Part shown: piece after piece, positions 14,996 to 20,855 of the stretch
Layout of the letters: each line of letters opens with the position of its first letter
How positions within the stretch are numbered: position 1 is the stretch's first letter
Source of the DNA: CAZZKF01 sp964654995
GTDB lineage: Bacteria; Pseudomonadota; Alphaproteobacteria; CAZZKF01
Assembly (NCBI GenBank): GCA_964654995.1
Contig: CAZZKF010000043.1
Location: 1-20,855 of the forward strand
Length of the DNA stretch: 20,855 nt
Direction of reading: 5' to 3'
The notes under the pieces: generated by a model
The model's database searches: none
Seen by the model: the letters and a program-made list of their open reading frames with translations, nothing else
What the model was told of the DNA's origin: nothing
Made by a program: the position numbers and the translations under genes

Positions 14996-15916
14996 TCAGC
15001 CGGTCTCTTTCGCCCAGGCGGTCATCAACTGACGCGCAATGGCCAGCGGCGGCGGTACGCTGAAATCTGCACCCGGCGCACCGTCGAGCGCGGCCATAAG
15101 CTCATCGCGCGAGACCCAGCGAACGTCGTCGAGCTCATGCGCATCGATGGTGATTGCGTCCGATTCGGCCTCGGCCAGACAGCCGATCATCAAGGACGCC
15201 GGAAACGGCCACGGCTGCGATGAGTGATAGCGCACGGCACCGACGGTGATGCCGGCTTCCTCGAGGACTTCGCGGCGCACCGATTCCTCGATTGCCTCGC
15301 CGGGCTCGACAAAGCCGGCGAGCGCCGAATAGAAGCCGGCCGGGAACCGCGTGCTGCGCCCGAGAAGGCAGCGTTCACCCCGATAAACCAGCATGATCAC
15401 CACCGGATCGACACGCGGGAAATACTGGGCATTACAGCTCGCGTCCGTGCAGCGGCGCAGATGTCCGGCCTCGTCTGTGCGGGTCGGTGCGCCGCAGGCC
15501 CCGCAAAAAGCGGTGCGGGCATGCCAGGCGATCAGCGAGCGGGCCTGGGCGAGGATCGCTGGCGCGCCCTCGGGAAGCGCCGGTGCAATCGCCCGCAGAT
15601 CGATGAATGTGCCGGACTGTGTCAGCGGCGGGGAATCCTCGGACAAGCCGGGGACATCAACGGCATAGCGGGCGGCGCCTGATTCGTCGACGCCCAGAAA
15701 GATGTGCGCGGCCTCGGCATCGAGGATGTCGGTCAGATCATCCGCGCCCAGCCAGGCGATGCGCGGGGCATCACCCTCACGGATCAGCGGCTTGAGGCGC
15801 CAGAACGGTACCATCCGGGTGGTTGGAGCGCGCAGGGCAGCGGCCTGCCAGTCGGTGTCGCGGCGCAAATGGGCGGCGCGATCAAGGGGGCTGCCGGCGA
15901 AGGTGTGCACGTCCAT
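14996..15916 (-). CDS. nudC: NAD(+)/NADH pyrophosphatase NudC (306 aa)
   Basis: NudC hydrolyses NADH to NMNH and AMP and removes NAD caps from RNA 5' ends. A four-cysteine zinc site is visible: C138 and C141 (FCGACGAP), C156 and C161 (CTDASC). The Nudix box spans 201-223 (GFVEPGEAIEESVRREVLEE, then AGI; G201, E207, R215, E216, E219, E220). The NudC-specific SQPWPFPASLM follows it. The N-terminal domain is divergent, as usual. ATG 15916 (MDVHTFAG) is chosen. An in-frame TTG at 15991 would add 25 residues with no homology, although the ribosome site before 15916 is weak (ACGGACC). It is divergent from the SRP RNA gene. Confidence 0.94.
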   Translation of the reverse strand: MDVHTFAGSPLDRAAHLRRDTDWQAAALRAPTTRMVPFWRLKPLIREGDAPRIAWLGADDLTDILDAEAAHIFLGVDESGAARYAVDVPGLSEDSPPLTQSGTFIDLRAIAPALPEGAPAILAQARSLIAWHARTAFCGACGAPTRTDEAGHLRRCTDASCNAQYFPRVDPVVIMLVYRGERCLLGRSTRFPAGFYSALAGFVEPGEAIEESVRREVLEEAGITVGAVRYHSSQPWPFPASLMIGCLAEAESDAITIDAHELDDVRWVSRDELMAALDGAPGADFSVPPPLAIARQLMTAWAKETG

Positions 15917-16046
15917 GGACAGGTCCGTCTGATGTGTCGGGCGGGGATGTTCGATGGGCGCAGACTGCCACAGGGGACGGCCCTGCGGCAATGGCGGCGA
16001 TCGCCTGGTCGGGGCCCCAACAGATGGCTTTTTGGCGCCGCTTTAC

Positions 16047-16074
16047 TTGCGCCTGCCGGCCCGAATCCTGATAT
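16047..16074 (+). promoter_or_regulatory. Predicted promoter of the SRP RNA gene
   Basis: TTGCGC (16047-16052) and TGATAT (16069-16074) are 16 bp apart. An alternative -10, TATAGT at 16072-16077, gives a 19-bp spacer. Either places the start within a few bases of the RNA 5' end near 16081. Confidence 0.55.
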
Positions 16075-16080
16075 AGTGGC

Positions 16081-16182
16081 GGTGGAAGGCTGGCGGTGGA
16101 CGGATCCCTCGCCAACCCGGTCAGGTCCGGAAGGAAGCAGCCGTAACGAGCTGGATTCGGGTCGCTGCCCAGTCTTCCACCC
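16081..16182 (+). ncRNA. ffs: Small bacterial signal recognition particle RNA (4.5S RNA)
   Basis: The conserved apical domain GGTCAGGTCCGGAAGGAAGC (16119-16138, then AGCC) with its GGAA tetraloop is intact; this is where Ffh binds. The ends pair over a long helix: GGTGGAAGGCTGG (16081-16093) with CCCAGTCTTCCACC (16169-16182). The total of about 102 nt fits a 4.5S-type RNA without an Alu domain. It lies upstream of dnaX-ybaB-recR, as in several other bacterial groups, and has its own promoter-like sequence and terminator. Confidence 0.96.
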
Positions 16183-16221
16183 CGCCCCTCGGCGATGGGC
16201 CAAGGGGGCGGCGCTTTTTTT
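16182..16221 (+). terminator. Intrinsic terminator after the SRP RNA
   Basis: CCGCCCC (16182-16188) pairs with GGGGCGG (16205-16211), with an inner GGC/GCC pairing around a short loop. A run of seven Ts follows at 16215-16221. It ends about 40 bp before the dnaX start codon. Confidence 0.85.
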
Positions 16222-16262
16222 GGTGGTTGCGAAACTGACCCCGAGGGCGGCGGGACACGGCG

Positions 16263-18035
16263 ATGAACGAACTTTCCGAGACCGGTGAGGCCGCGCAAAC
16301 CGCCACCGCGACCCGCTCCGAATACCGGGTGCTGGCCCGCAAGTACCGCCCTGCCAGCTTTTCCGAACTGATCGGCCAGGAAGCGATGGTGCGCACGCTC
16401 TCCAACGCCATCGAGAGCGGGCGTCTCGCACACGCCTTCATTCTCACCGGCGTGCGCGGGGTCGGCAAGACGACCACTGCCCGGCTGATCGCCCGGGCGC
16501 TCAACTGCACCGGCGAGGCGAGCCGCGACGGGCCCACCATTTCGCCCTGCGGCGTGTGTGACAACTGTGTGGCGATTGCCGAGTCCCGCCATGTCGACGT
16601 GCTGGAGATGGATGCCGCCAGCCATACCGGCGTCGACGATGTACGCGAGATCATCGATGCCGTGCGCTACGCCCCGGCAGTGGCGCGCTACAAGGTCTAT
16701 ATCATCGACGAAGTGCACATGCTCTCGCGCAGCGCATTCAATGCCCTGCTCAAGACCCTGGAAGAGCCGCCGGCGCATGTGGTCTTCATCTTCGCCACCA
16801 CCGAGATCCGCAAGGTGCCGGTCACGGTGCTGTCGCGTTGCCAGCGGTTCGATCTGCGCCGGGTCGATGGCGAGACCCTGATGGCGCACCTGCGCACCAT
16901 CGCGGGCCGCGAAGGCGTCGAGATCGAAGCCGGCGCCCTGGGGCTGATCGTGCGGACCGCCGAAGGCTCGGTGCGTGATGCGCTCTCGCTGCTCGATCAG
17001 GCGATTGCCCATGGCGCCGGGACGATTGCGGAGGCTGCGGTTGCCGACATGCTCGGGCTGGCCGACCGCATGCGCATTTATGATCTGTTCGAGGCGGCCC
17101 TCGCCGGACAGGTCGGCGAGGCGCTGGCGGTGCTGCGCGACCTTTATGATGCCGGCGCCGATCCGATTGCCGCTCTGCAGGACCTCCTGGAGGTCACCCA
17201 CGGACTTTCGCGTCTCAAGATGGTGCCGGAAGCGGCCGAGGATGTGACCATTGCCGAGTCCGAGCGCACCCGCGCCGCAGCGCTTGCGGCCAAGCTGTCG
17301 ATGCCGACGCTGGGGCGCACCTGGCAGATGCTGCTCAAGGGACTGGATGAGGCCCGGCGCGCGCCCTCGGCCTTGGCGGCGGCCGAAATGGTGCTGATCC
17401 GGCTGGCTCACATGGCCGATCTGCCGGACCCGGCCGAGCTGGTACGCCGCGCCCGCAACCGCGTACCGGCGTCAGCGCAGGCAGCGCCCGCACCGCCGAA
17501 GAAGCCGCCGGCGTCATCACCGGTGGCGCACCAGCCACCCCCCGATTCGGGGCCCGTGGCCGGCGCTGCCCAAGCGCCAGAGTTGGCCCGGCAATCGGCG
17601 CCCGCCGCGCCCCGGCCGCGGACCTTCGAAGAGGTCGTCGATCTGGTCGGGGACCACCACGAGGCGGTGCTGCAGACCCATCTGCTCGACAATGTCCGCC
17701 TGGTCCGCTTTCAGCCCGGGCGCATCGAGATCCAGCCGACGCCGAAGGCGCCTGCGGATCTCGCCAATCGCCTCGGCAAGCTGCTCACAACATGGACCGG
17801 CGAGCGCTGGGTCGTCACCGTCTCGCAGGAGGAGGGCGGGCCGACCCTGCGTGAGCAACAGGAAGCGGCGGCAGCCCGGGCCCTTGACCAGGCCCGCGCG
17901 CACCCGGTGGTTCAAGCCGCGCTTGAGTTGTTCCCCGGCGCCGAGATTGTCGATGTGCGCGACGTGGCGGTTTTGGATGTCGACATTATGGCGGATGCAG
18001 AGAGGGATACAGCCGGCGAGGGAGAGGGTGCGTGA
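16263..18035 (+). CDS. dnaX: DNA polymerase III subunits gamma/tau (590 aa)
   Basis: DnaX is the ATPase of the clamp loader and ties the replicative polymerase to the helicase. The AAA+ core shows RKYRPASFSELIGQE, Walker A GVRGVGKTTT (K69), the zinc site C82, C96, C99 and C102 (PCGVCDNC), and Walker B IIDEVHML (D149, E150). Sensor 1 (FATTE) and SRC (191-193) follow. A Pro/Ala-rich linker (about 400-450) precedes a tau-like C-terminal region. No A-rich slippery heptamer like that of E. coli is visible, so a shorter gamma product by frameshifting is not supported. The start has GGCGGGA upstream. No separate promoter was found in the 40 bp after the ffs terminator, so read-through may feed the operon. 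The stop overlaps the next GTG start. Confidence 0.96.
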   Translation: MNELSETGEAAQTATATRSEYRVLARKYRPASFSELIGQEAMVRTLSNAIESGRLAHAFILTGVRGVGKTTTARLIARALNCTGEASRDGPTISPCGVCDNCVAIAESRHVDVLEMDAASHTGVDDVREIIDAVRYAPAVARYKVYIIDEVHMLSRSAFNALLKTLEEPPAHVVFIFATTEIRKVPVTVLSRCQRFDLRRVDGETLMAHLRTIAGREGVEIEAGALGLIVRTAEGSVRDALSLLDQAIAHGAGTIAEAAVADMLGLADRMRIYDLFEAALAGQVGEALAVLRDLYDAGADPIAALQDLLEVTHGLSRLKMVPEAAEDVTIAESERTRAAALAAKLSMPTLGRTWQMLLKGLDEARRAPSALAAAEMVLIRLAHMADLPDPAELVRRARNRVPASAQAAPAPPKKPPASSPVAHQPPPDSGPVAGAAQAPELARQSAPAAPRPRTFEEVVDLVGDHHEAVLQTHLLDNVRLVRFQPGRIEIQPTPKAPADLANRLGKLLTTWTGERWVVTVSQEEGGPTLREQQEAAAARALDQARAHPVVQAALELFPGAEIVDVRDVAVLDVDIMADAERDTAGEGEGA

Positions 18036-18355
18036 AAAACCTCGGTGAAATGCTCAAGCAGGTTGAGCAAATGCAGGCCCGGCTGGCCGATATGCGCGCC
18101 TCGCTCGGCGACTTGCGCATCGAAGGCCGCGCCGGCGGCGGCATGGTCGCGGTCACGCTTGACGGCACCGGCCAGATGCGCAGCCTGACCATCGATCCGG
18201 CGCTGGCCTCGGGGGACGAGGTCGAGGTGCTGGAAGACCTGATTGTTGCCGCCCACAACGATGCCCGGGCCAAGCTGGAAACGGCGGTGGCCGAGCGGAT
18301 GAAGGAAGTGACCGGCGGCATGGCGCTGCCGCCGGGTCTTGGTTTGCCGTTTTGA
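18032..18355 (+). CDS. ybaB: YbaB/EbfC nucleoid-associated protein (107 aa)
   Basis: Members are small dimeric DNA-binding proteins almost always encoded between dnaX and recR. The sequence fits: an N-terminal helix MKNLGEMLKQVEQMQARLAD, the strand region EGRAGGGMVAVTLDGTGQ, IDPAL, and DLIVAAHNDARAKLE. A GMALPPGLGLPF tail matches the GLxLPPGxxLPF end common in the family. Translation starts with GTG at 18032, overlapping the dnaX stop (GTGA), and the stop overlaps the recR start (TTGA at 18352-18355). Coupled translation across all three genes is therefore likely. An exact role is not established for this protein. Confidence 0.95.
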   Translation: MKNLGEMLKQVEQMQARLADMRASLGDLRIEGRAGGGMVAVTLDGTGQMRSLTIDPALASGDEVEVLEDLIVAAHNDARAKLETAVAERMKEVTGGMALPPGLGLPF

Positions 18356-18945
18356 CCGGATCCGAGATCGAGCATCTGATCAAGCTGCTGGCGCGTCTTC
18401 CCGGACTGGGGCCGCGCTCGGCCCGGCGCGCGGTTCTGCACCTCATCAAACGGCGCGAAAGCCTGATGGCGCCGCTCGCCAGGGCGCTGGTGGAGGCGGC
18501 CGAGCGGATCACCGCATGCCGCGAATGCGGCAATCTCGATACCGCGGAGATCTGCCCGATCTGTCGCGACCCAAGGCGCGACGCCGGCCTGGTCTGCGTC
18601 GTCGAGGACGTTGGCGACCTGTGGGCGCTGGAGCGCGCCGGGGCGCACAAGGGCCGCTATCACGTGCTCGGCGGCACATTATCGGCGCTCGATGGCGTGG
18701 GGCCCGAGGACCTCAATATCGAAAGCCTGCTCAAGCGGGTGGCGGCGGGCTCGGTGCGCGAGGTGATTCTGGCGCTGAACGCCACCGTCGACGGCCAGAC
18801 CACGGCCCATTATCTGATGGACCGCCTGGCCGAAACCGGGGTGCAGGTCACCCAGCTGGCCCACGGCGTGCCCCTGGGTGGCGAGCTCGACTATCTCGAC
18901 GACGGCACGCTTGCTGCAGCGCTCAAGGCACGGCGCCCGGTCTGA
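18352..18945 (+). CDS. recR: Recombination mediator protein RecR (197 aa)
   Basis: RecR acts with RecO (and RecF) to load RecA at gaps in DNA. The N-terminal helix-hairpin-helix LPGLGPRSARRAV (16-28) is followed by a four-cysteine zinc finger (C56, C59, C68, C71: CRECGN...CPIC). A Toprim domain follows with VCVVEDVGDLWALE (E85) and HVLGGTLSALDGVGPEDL. LNATVDGQTTAHYL and THGVP-like AHGVPLGGELDYLDDGTL close the protein. Length is typical. The start is the TTG at 18352, overlapping the ybaB stop; no ATG is suitably placed. It converges on rmuC with 9 bp between stops. Confidence 0.95.
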   Translation: MTGSEIEHLIKLLARLPGLGPRSARRAVLHLIKRRESLMAPLARALVEAAERITACRECGNLDTAEICPICRDPRRDAGLVCVVEDVGDLWALERAGAHKGRYHVLGGTLSALDGVGPEDLNIESLLKRVAAGSVREVILALNATVDGQTTAHYLMDRLAETGVQVTQLAHGVPLGGELDYLDDGTLAAALKARRPV

Positions 18946-18950
18946 GCTAT

Positions 18951-18968
18951 CCGATCACCCCTGATCGG
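18951..18968. terminator. Short perfect hairpin between the convergent recR and rmuC stops
   Basis: CCGATCA (18951-18957) and TGATCGG (18962-18968) form a perfect 7-bp stem around a CCCC loop. It lies at the tail-to-tail junction and overlaps the rmuC stop. There is no T-run on either strand, so a termination role is only a possibility. Confidence 0.35.
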
Positions 18969-20094
18969 CGATCACCTTGTCGGGCTTGGGGATCAGCGTG
19001 TCTGCGTCTGCCGTCTCGTCATCGGCGACCTGCACTTCCTCGATGCGCCCGGCGCGGCGCACGATTTTTTCCGAGGAGGTGCTGATCTTGCGGATGTCCT
19101 GCTCGGCCTGCTCGAAGTGGCGGCGCAGGCTGGCCACCCGGTCATCGAGCCGGGCGACGTCCTTGAGCAACGTCATCACCTCGCGCTGGATGAGCCCGGC
19201 CTGCTCGCGCATGCGGGCGTCTTTGAGCACCGCGCGCACGGTGTTCAGGGTGGCCATCAGGGTGGTTGGCGAGACGATCCACACTTTCTTGCGATAGGAC
19301 TGCTCGACGACATCCAGAAAACTGGCGTGCAGCTCGGCATAAACCGCCTCGGAGGGCAGGAACATCAGCGCCGATTCCGCCGTCTCGCCGGCGACGATGT
19401 ATTTGCCGGCAATGTCATTGACATGCTTGAGAACATCCGCACGGAACGCCCGCGCCGCCAGAGTGCGGGCCGCCTCGTCGCCGGCCTCGGAAAGCGCCCG
19501 GTAGCTTTCCAGCGGAAACTTGGCATCAATGACGATGGCGCCCGGCGGGTTCGGCAGCCTGATCAGGCAGTCGGCCCGCTTGCCGTTGGACAGCACGGTT
19601 TGAAAGCTGTAGGCCGAGGGCGGCAGGATGGTGCTGACCAGATCGTTGAGCTGAATCTCGCCGAACGCACCGCGCGACTGCTTGTTGGCGAGAATGTCCT
19701 GAAGGCCGACGACCTGACCCGACAGCTCGGTGATCCGTTTCTGGGCCTCGTCGATCACGGCAAGCCGCGCCTGCAGCTCGGCAATCGTCTTGTGGGTGGT
19801 CTGGGCGGAACTTTCCAGGCTTTCGCCCATGCGGCGCGAGACTTTCTCAAGCCGCTCCTCGATCAGCCGCGACAGACTGGCCTGCTGGGCCCGGTTTTCC
19901 TCGGCCAGTTGCGCCAGCCGGCCGGCGAGTTCGCGGTGCGACGCCTCGAGCGCCGTGGCCGTGCGATTGACCTCGGCGATCTGGTCACCGGCGGCGCCGC
20001 CGGAGCGGCCGCGGAAGGCGAGCCAGATGATCGCCAGCAGCGCCGCGATCAGCCCGGCGATGAGCACCGGGATCACAAGGTCGCCGCCGGTCAT
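18955..20094 (-). CDS. rmuC: DNA recombination protein RmuC (379 aa)
   Basis: RmuC limits inversions at short inverted repeats and belongs to a nuclease-fold family. An N-terminal membrane helix (about 6-25, LVIPVLIAGLIAALLAIIWL) is followed by a long coiled coil (about 40-130). The core domain has ANKQSRGAFGEIQLNDLV, GKRADCLIRLP, VIDAKFPLESYRAL, FLPSEAVYAELHA and VWIVSPTTLMATLNTVRAV. The C-terminus is a second coiled segment and an acidic tail. Length is at the short end of the family. The start is taken as ATG 20094; an in-frame TTG at 20115 would add seven residues. It is on the same strand as the upstream cupin gene. Confidence 0.94.
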   Translation of the reverse strand: MTGGDLVIPVLIAGLIAALLAIIWLAFRGRSGGAAGDQIAEVNRTATALEASHRELAGRLAQLAEENRAQQASLSRLIEERLEKVSRRMGESLESSAQTTHKTIAELQARLAVIDEAQKRITELSGQVVGLQDILANKQSRGAFGEIQLNDLVSTILPPSAYSFQTVLSNGKRADCLIRLPNPPGAIVIDAKFPLESYRALSEAGDEAARTLAARAFRADVLKHVNDIAGKYIVAGETAESALMFLPSEAVYAELHASFLDVVEQSYRKKVWIVSPTTLMATLNTVRAVLKDARMREQAGLIQREVMTLLKDVARLDDRVASLRRHFEQAEQDIRKISTSSEKIVRRAGRIEEVQVADDETADADTLIPKPDKVIADQG

Positions 20095-20231
20095 GGCATG
20101 AACGTCCGTGGGCAAGGGATCGATGGCATGACCCCAAACCTAACGGATTTCGCGTCTCACGGGAATCGCTTAACCGGCGCGCCGCCCGGAACGATGTCAG
20201 AAAATGACCGGCTGCAAGCGGGATGAGGGCT

Positions 20232-20735
20232 TCAATCCTCGCCGTCCCAGTAGTCGACGGCCGAGTCCCGGCGGACGTAAAATGTAAGGGTGCGATCCTC
20301 TTTGCCGCCGCCCGGCGGGCTGCCGGCCATGATCCCGATCTTGCCCGAGTCCGGGCAATCAACGATGTCCGGCTCTTCCATCGTGCTGAGCGCCAGATAA
20401 CGCAGGTCTGAATCGCTGTCGTTGACGATCTGGTGTGCCGTGTCCGGCCCCGGCGGGATGGCGATGACATCGCCGGCGTGAATCGGATGCCGATCGTCGC
20501 CCAGGCGCAGGCAGCTGCGGCCCTCGAGAATGATGAACATCTCTTCGTTGACGTAATGGGCATGAAGGGGCCACACAGCCTTGCCCGGTGGCAGAACGAC
20601 CAGACGACAGCCGAGCTTGCGGGCACCGATCCGGGGGCCGATCTGTCCCAGCCGTGCGGCAAACCGGTCACCGTGGCGCCAGTCGTCAAGGGGTACGTCA
20701 TCGAGATTGAGGATAGGCGGTTTTTTGCTGGTCAT
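20232..20735 (-). CDS. Single-domain cupin protein (167 aa)
   Basis: This is a small cytosolic cupin whose ligand cannot be deduced. Cupin motif 1 is PGKAVWPLHAHYVNEEMFII with candidate metal ligands H58, H60 and E64/E65. Motif 2 is GDVIAIPPGPDTAHQIVN with H101. Between them is LEGRSCLRLGDDRHPIHA. The C-terminal part (SGKIGIM, then a Gly/Pro-rich loop and YVRRDSAVDYWDGED) resembles proteins annotated only as cupin domain-containing or auxin-binding-like. All expected metal ligands are present. It sits between a tRNA gene and rmuC on the same strand, with no functional link evident. Confidence 0.9.
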   Translation of the reverse strand: MTSKKPPILNLDDVPLDDWRHGDRFAARLGQIGPRIGARKLGCRLVVLPPGKAVWPLHAHYVNEEMFIILEGRSCLRLGDDRHPIHAGDVIAIPPGPDTAHQIVNDSDSDLRYLALSTMEEPDIVDCPDSGKIGIMAGSPPGGGKEDRTLTFYVRRDSAVDYWDGED

Positions 20736-20810
20736 GGAGCCGTGGCCTCATATGCCTGGGCCTGGCCGATGGCCTGATGCAGGGCCGCATTCAATCAGTC
20801 GCCGGGGGGA

Positions 20811-20855
20811 TGGTGGAGCCGAGGGGAATCGAACCCCTGACCTCGACATTGCGAA
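20811..20855 (-). tRNA. tRNA-Ala (anticodon CGC), 3' part; 5' half beyond the window edge
   Basis: On the minus strand the sequence reads anticodon loop TTCGCAA, stem TGTCG, variable loop AGGTC, T arm AGGGG-TTCGATT-CCCCT, acceptor strand CGGCTCC, then A and encoded CCA. The anticodon is CGC (codon GCG). T at position 70 would pair with G3, the alanine identity wobble. The 5' half (acceptor, D arm, anticodon stem) is outside the window. Confidence 0.85.

Noticed and set aside
15882..17411. 509-codon minus-strand open frame over ffs and dnaX
   Set aside because: It covers the SRP RNA, its terminator and the dnaX AAA+ core in antisense; low-information composition.
17480..17520. Possible programmed frameshift site in dnaX
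   Set aside because: The only adenine-containing stretch codes for PKKPP and is not an A-rich slippery heptamer; no stem or early stop in the alternate frame was evident.

Overview
The window looks like a GC-rich alphaproteobacterial chromosome segment from a draft assembly (a 100-N scaffold gap lies at 2559-2658). The assignment rests on family-level features: a CycM-type membrane-anchored cytochrome c with the MDKFELNKIIGA-type N-terminus, a PheA prephenate dehydratase whose ACT domain reads TKLESY, a fused indolepyruvate oxidoreductase, and a short 4.5S-type SRP RNA next to dnaX-ybaB-recR. The order cannot be fixed from sequence alone. Almost all of it is housekeeping DNA. The unusual part is 0.9-3.1 kb.

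Layout. 1-461 (-) is the N-terminal part of thiC, preceded by a TPP riboswitch (542-620, -) and a possible promoter. 616-988 is a gene-free spacer that becomes AT-rich before a tandem family of three uncharacterised secreted or anchored paralogs (989-1456, 1575-2084, 2462-3129, all +). The third copy is split by the N gap, and an N-terminally truncated IscA/HesB-like fragment (2130-2378, -) sits between copies two and three. The gap is flanked by an exact 55-bp duplication. Collapsing that duplication restores an intact 170-codon gene, so the gap is probably an assembly artefact.

3343-8995 (+) carries a 1162-aa fused indolepyruvate:ferredoxin oxidoreductase, a zinc alcohol dehydrogenase and an orphan TAXI-type TRAP solute receptor. 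9085-11369 (+) is an M17 leucyl aminopeptidase overlapping an SH3-NlpC/P60 endopeptidase by ATGA, probably a cell-wall peptide processing pair. 11392-13924 (-) holds the CycM-like cytochrome c followed by a DUF885 lipoprotein peptidase. pheA (14132-14992, +) is divergent from the cytochrome and convergent with nudC (14996-15916, -).

16047-18945 (+) is ffs (SRP RNA, with promoter and intrinsic terminator) followed by dnaX-ybaB-recR, whose stop and start codons overlap (GTGA, then TTGA). The last part, all on the minus strand, has rmuC, a small cupin protein and the 3' half of a tRNA-Ala(CGC). I saw no CRISPR array, insertion sequence, prophage gene or recognisable defence system. The candidate novelty is the tandem paralog family.
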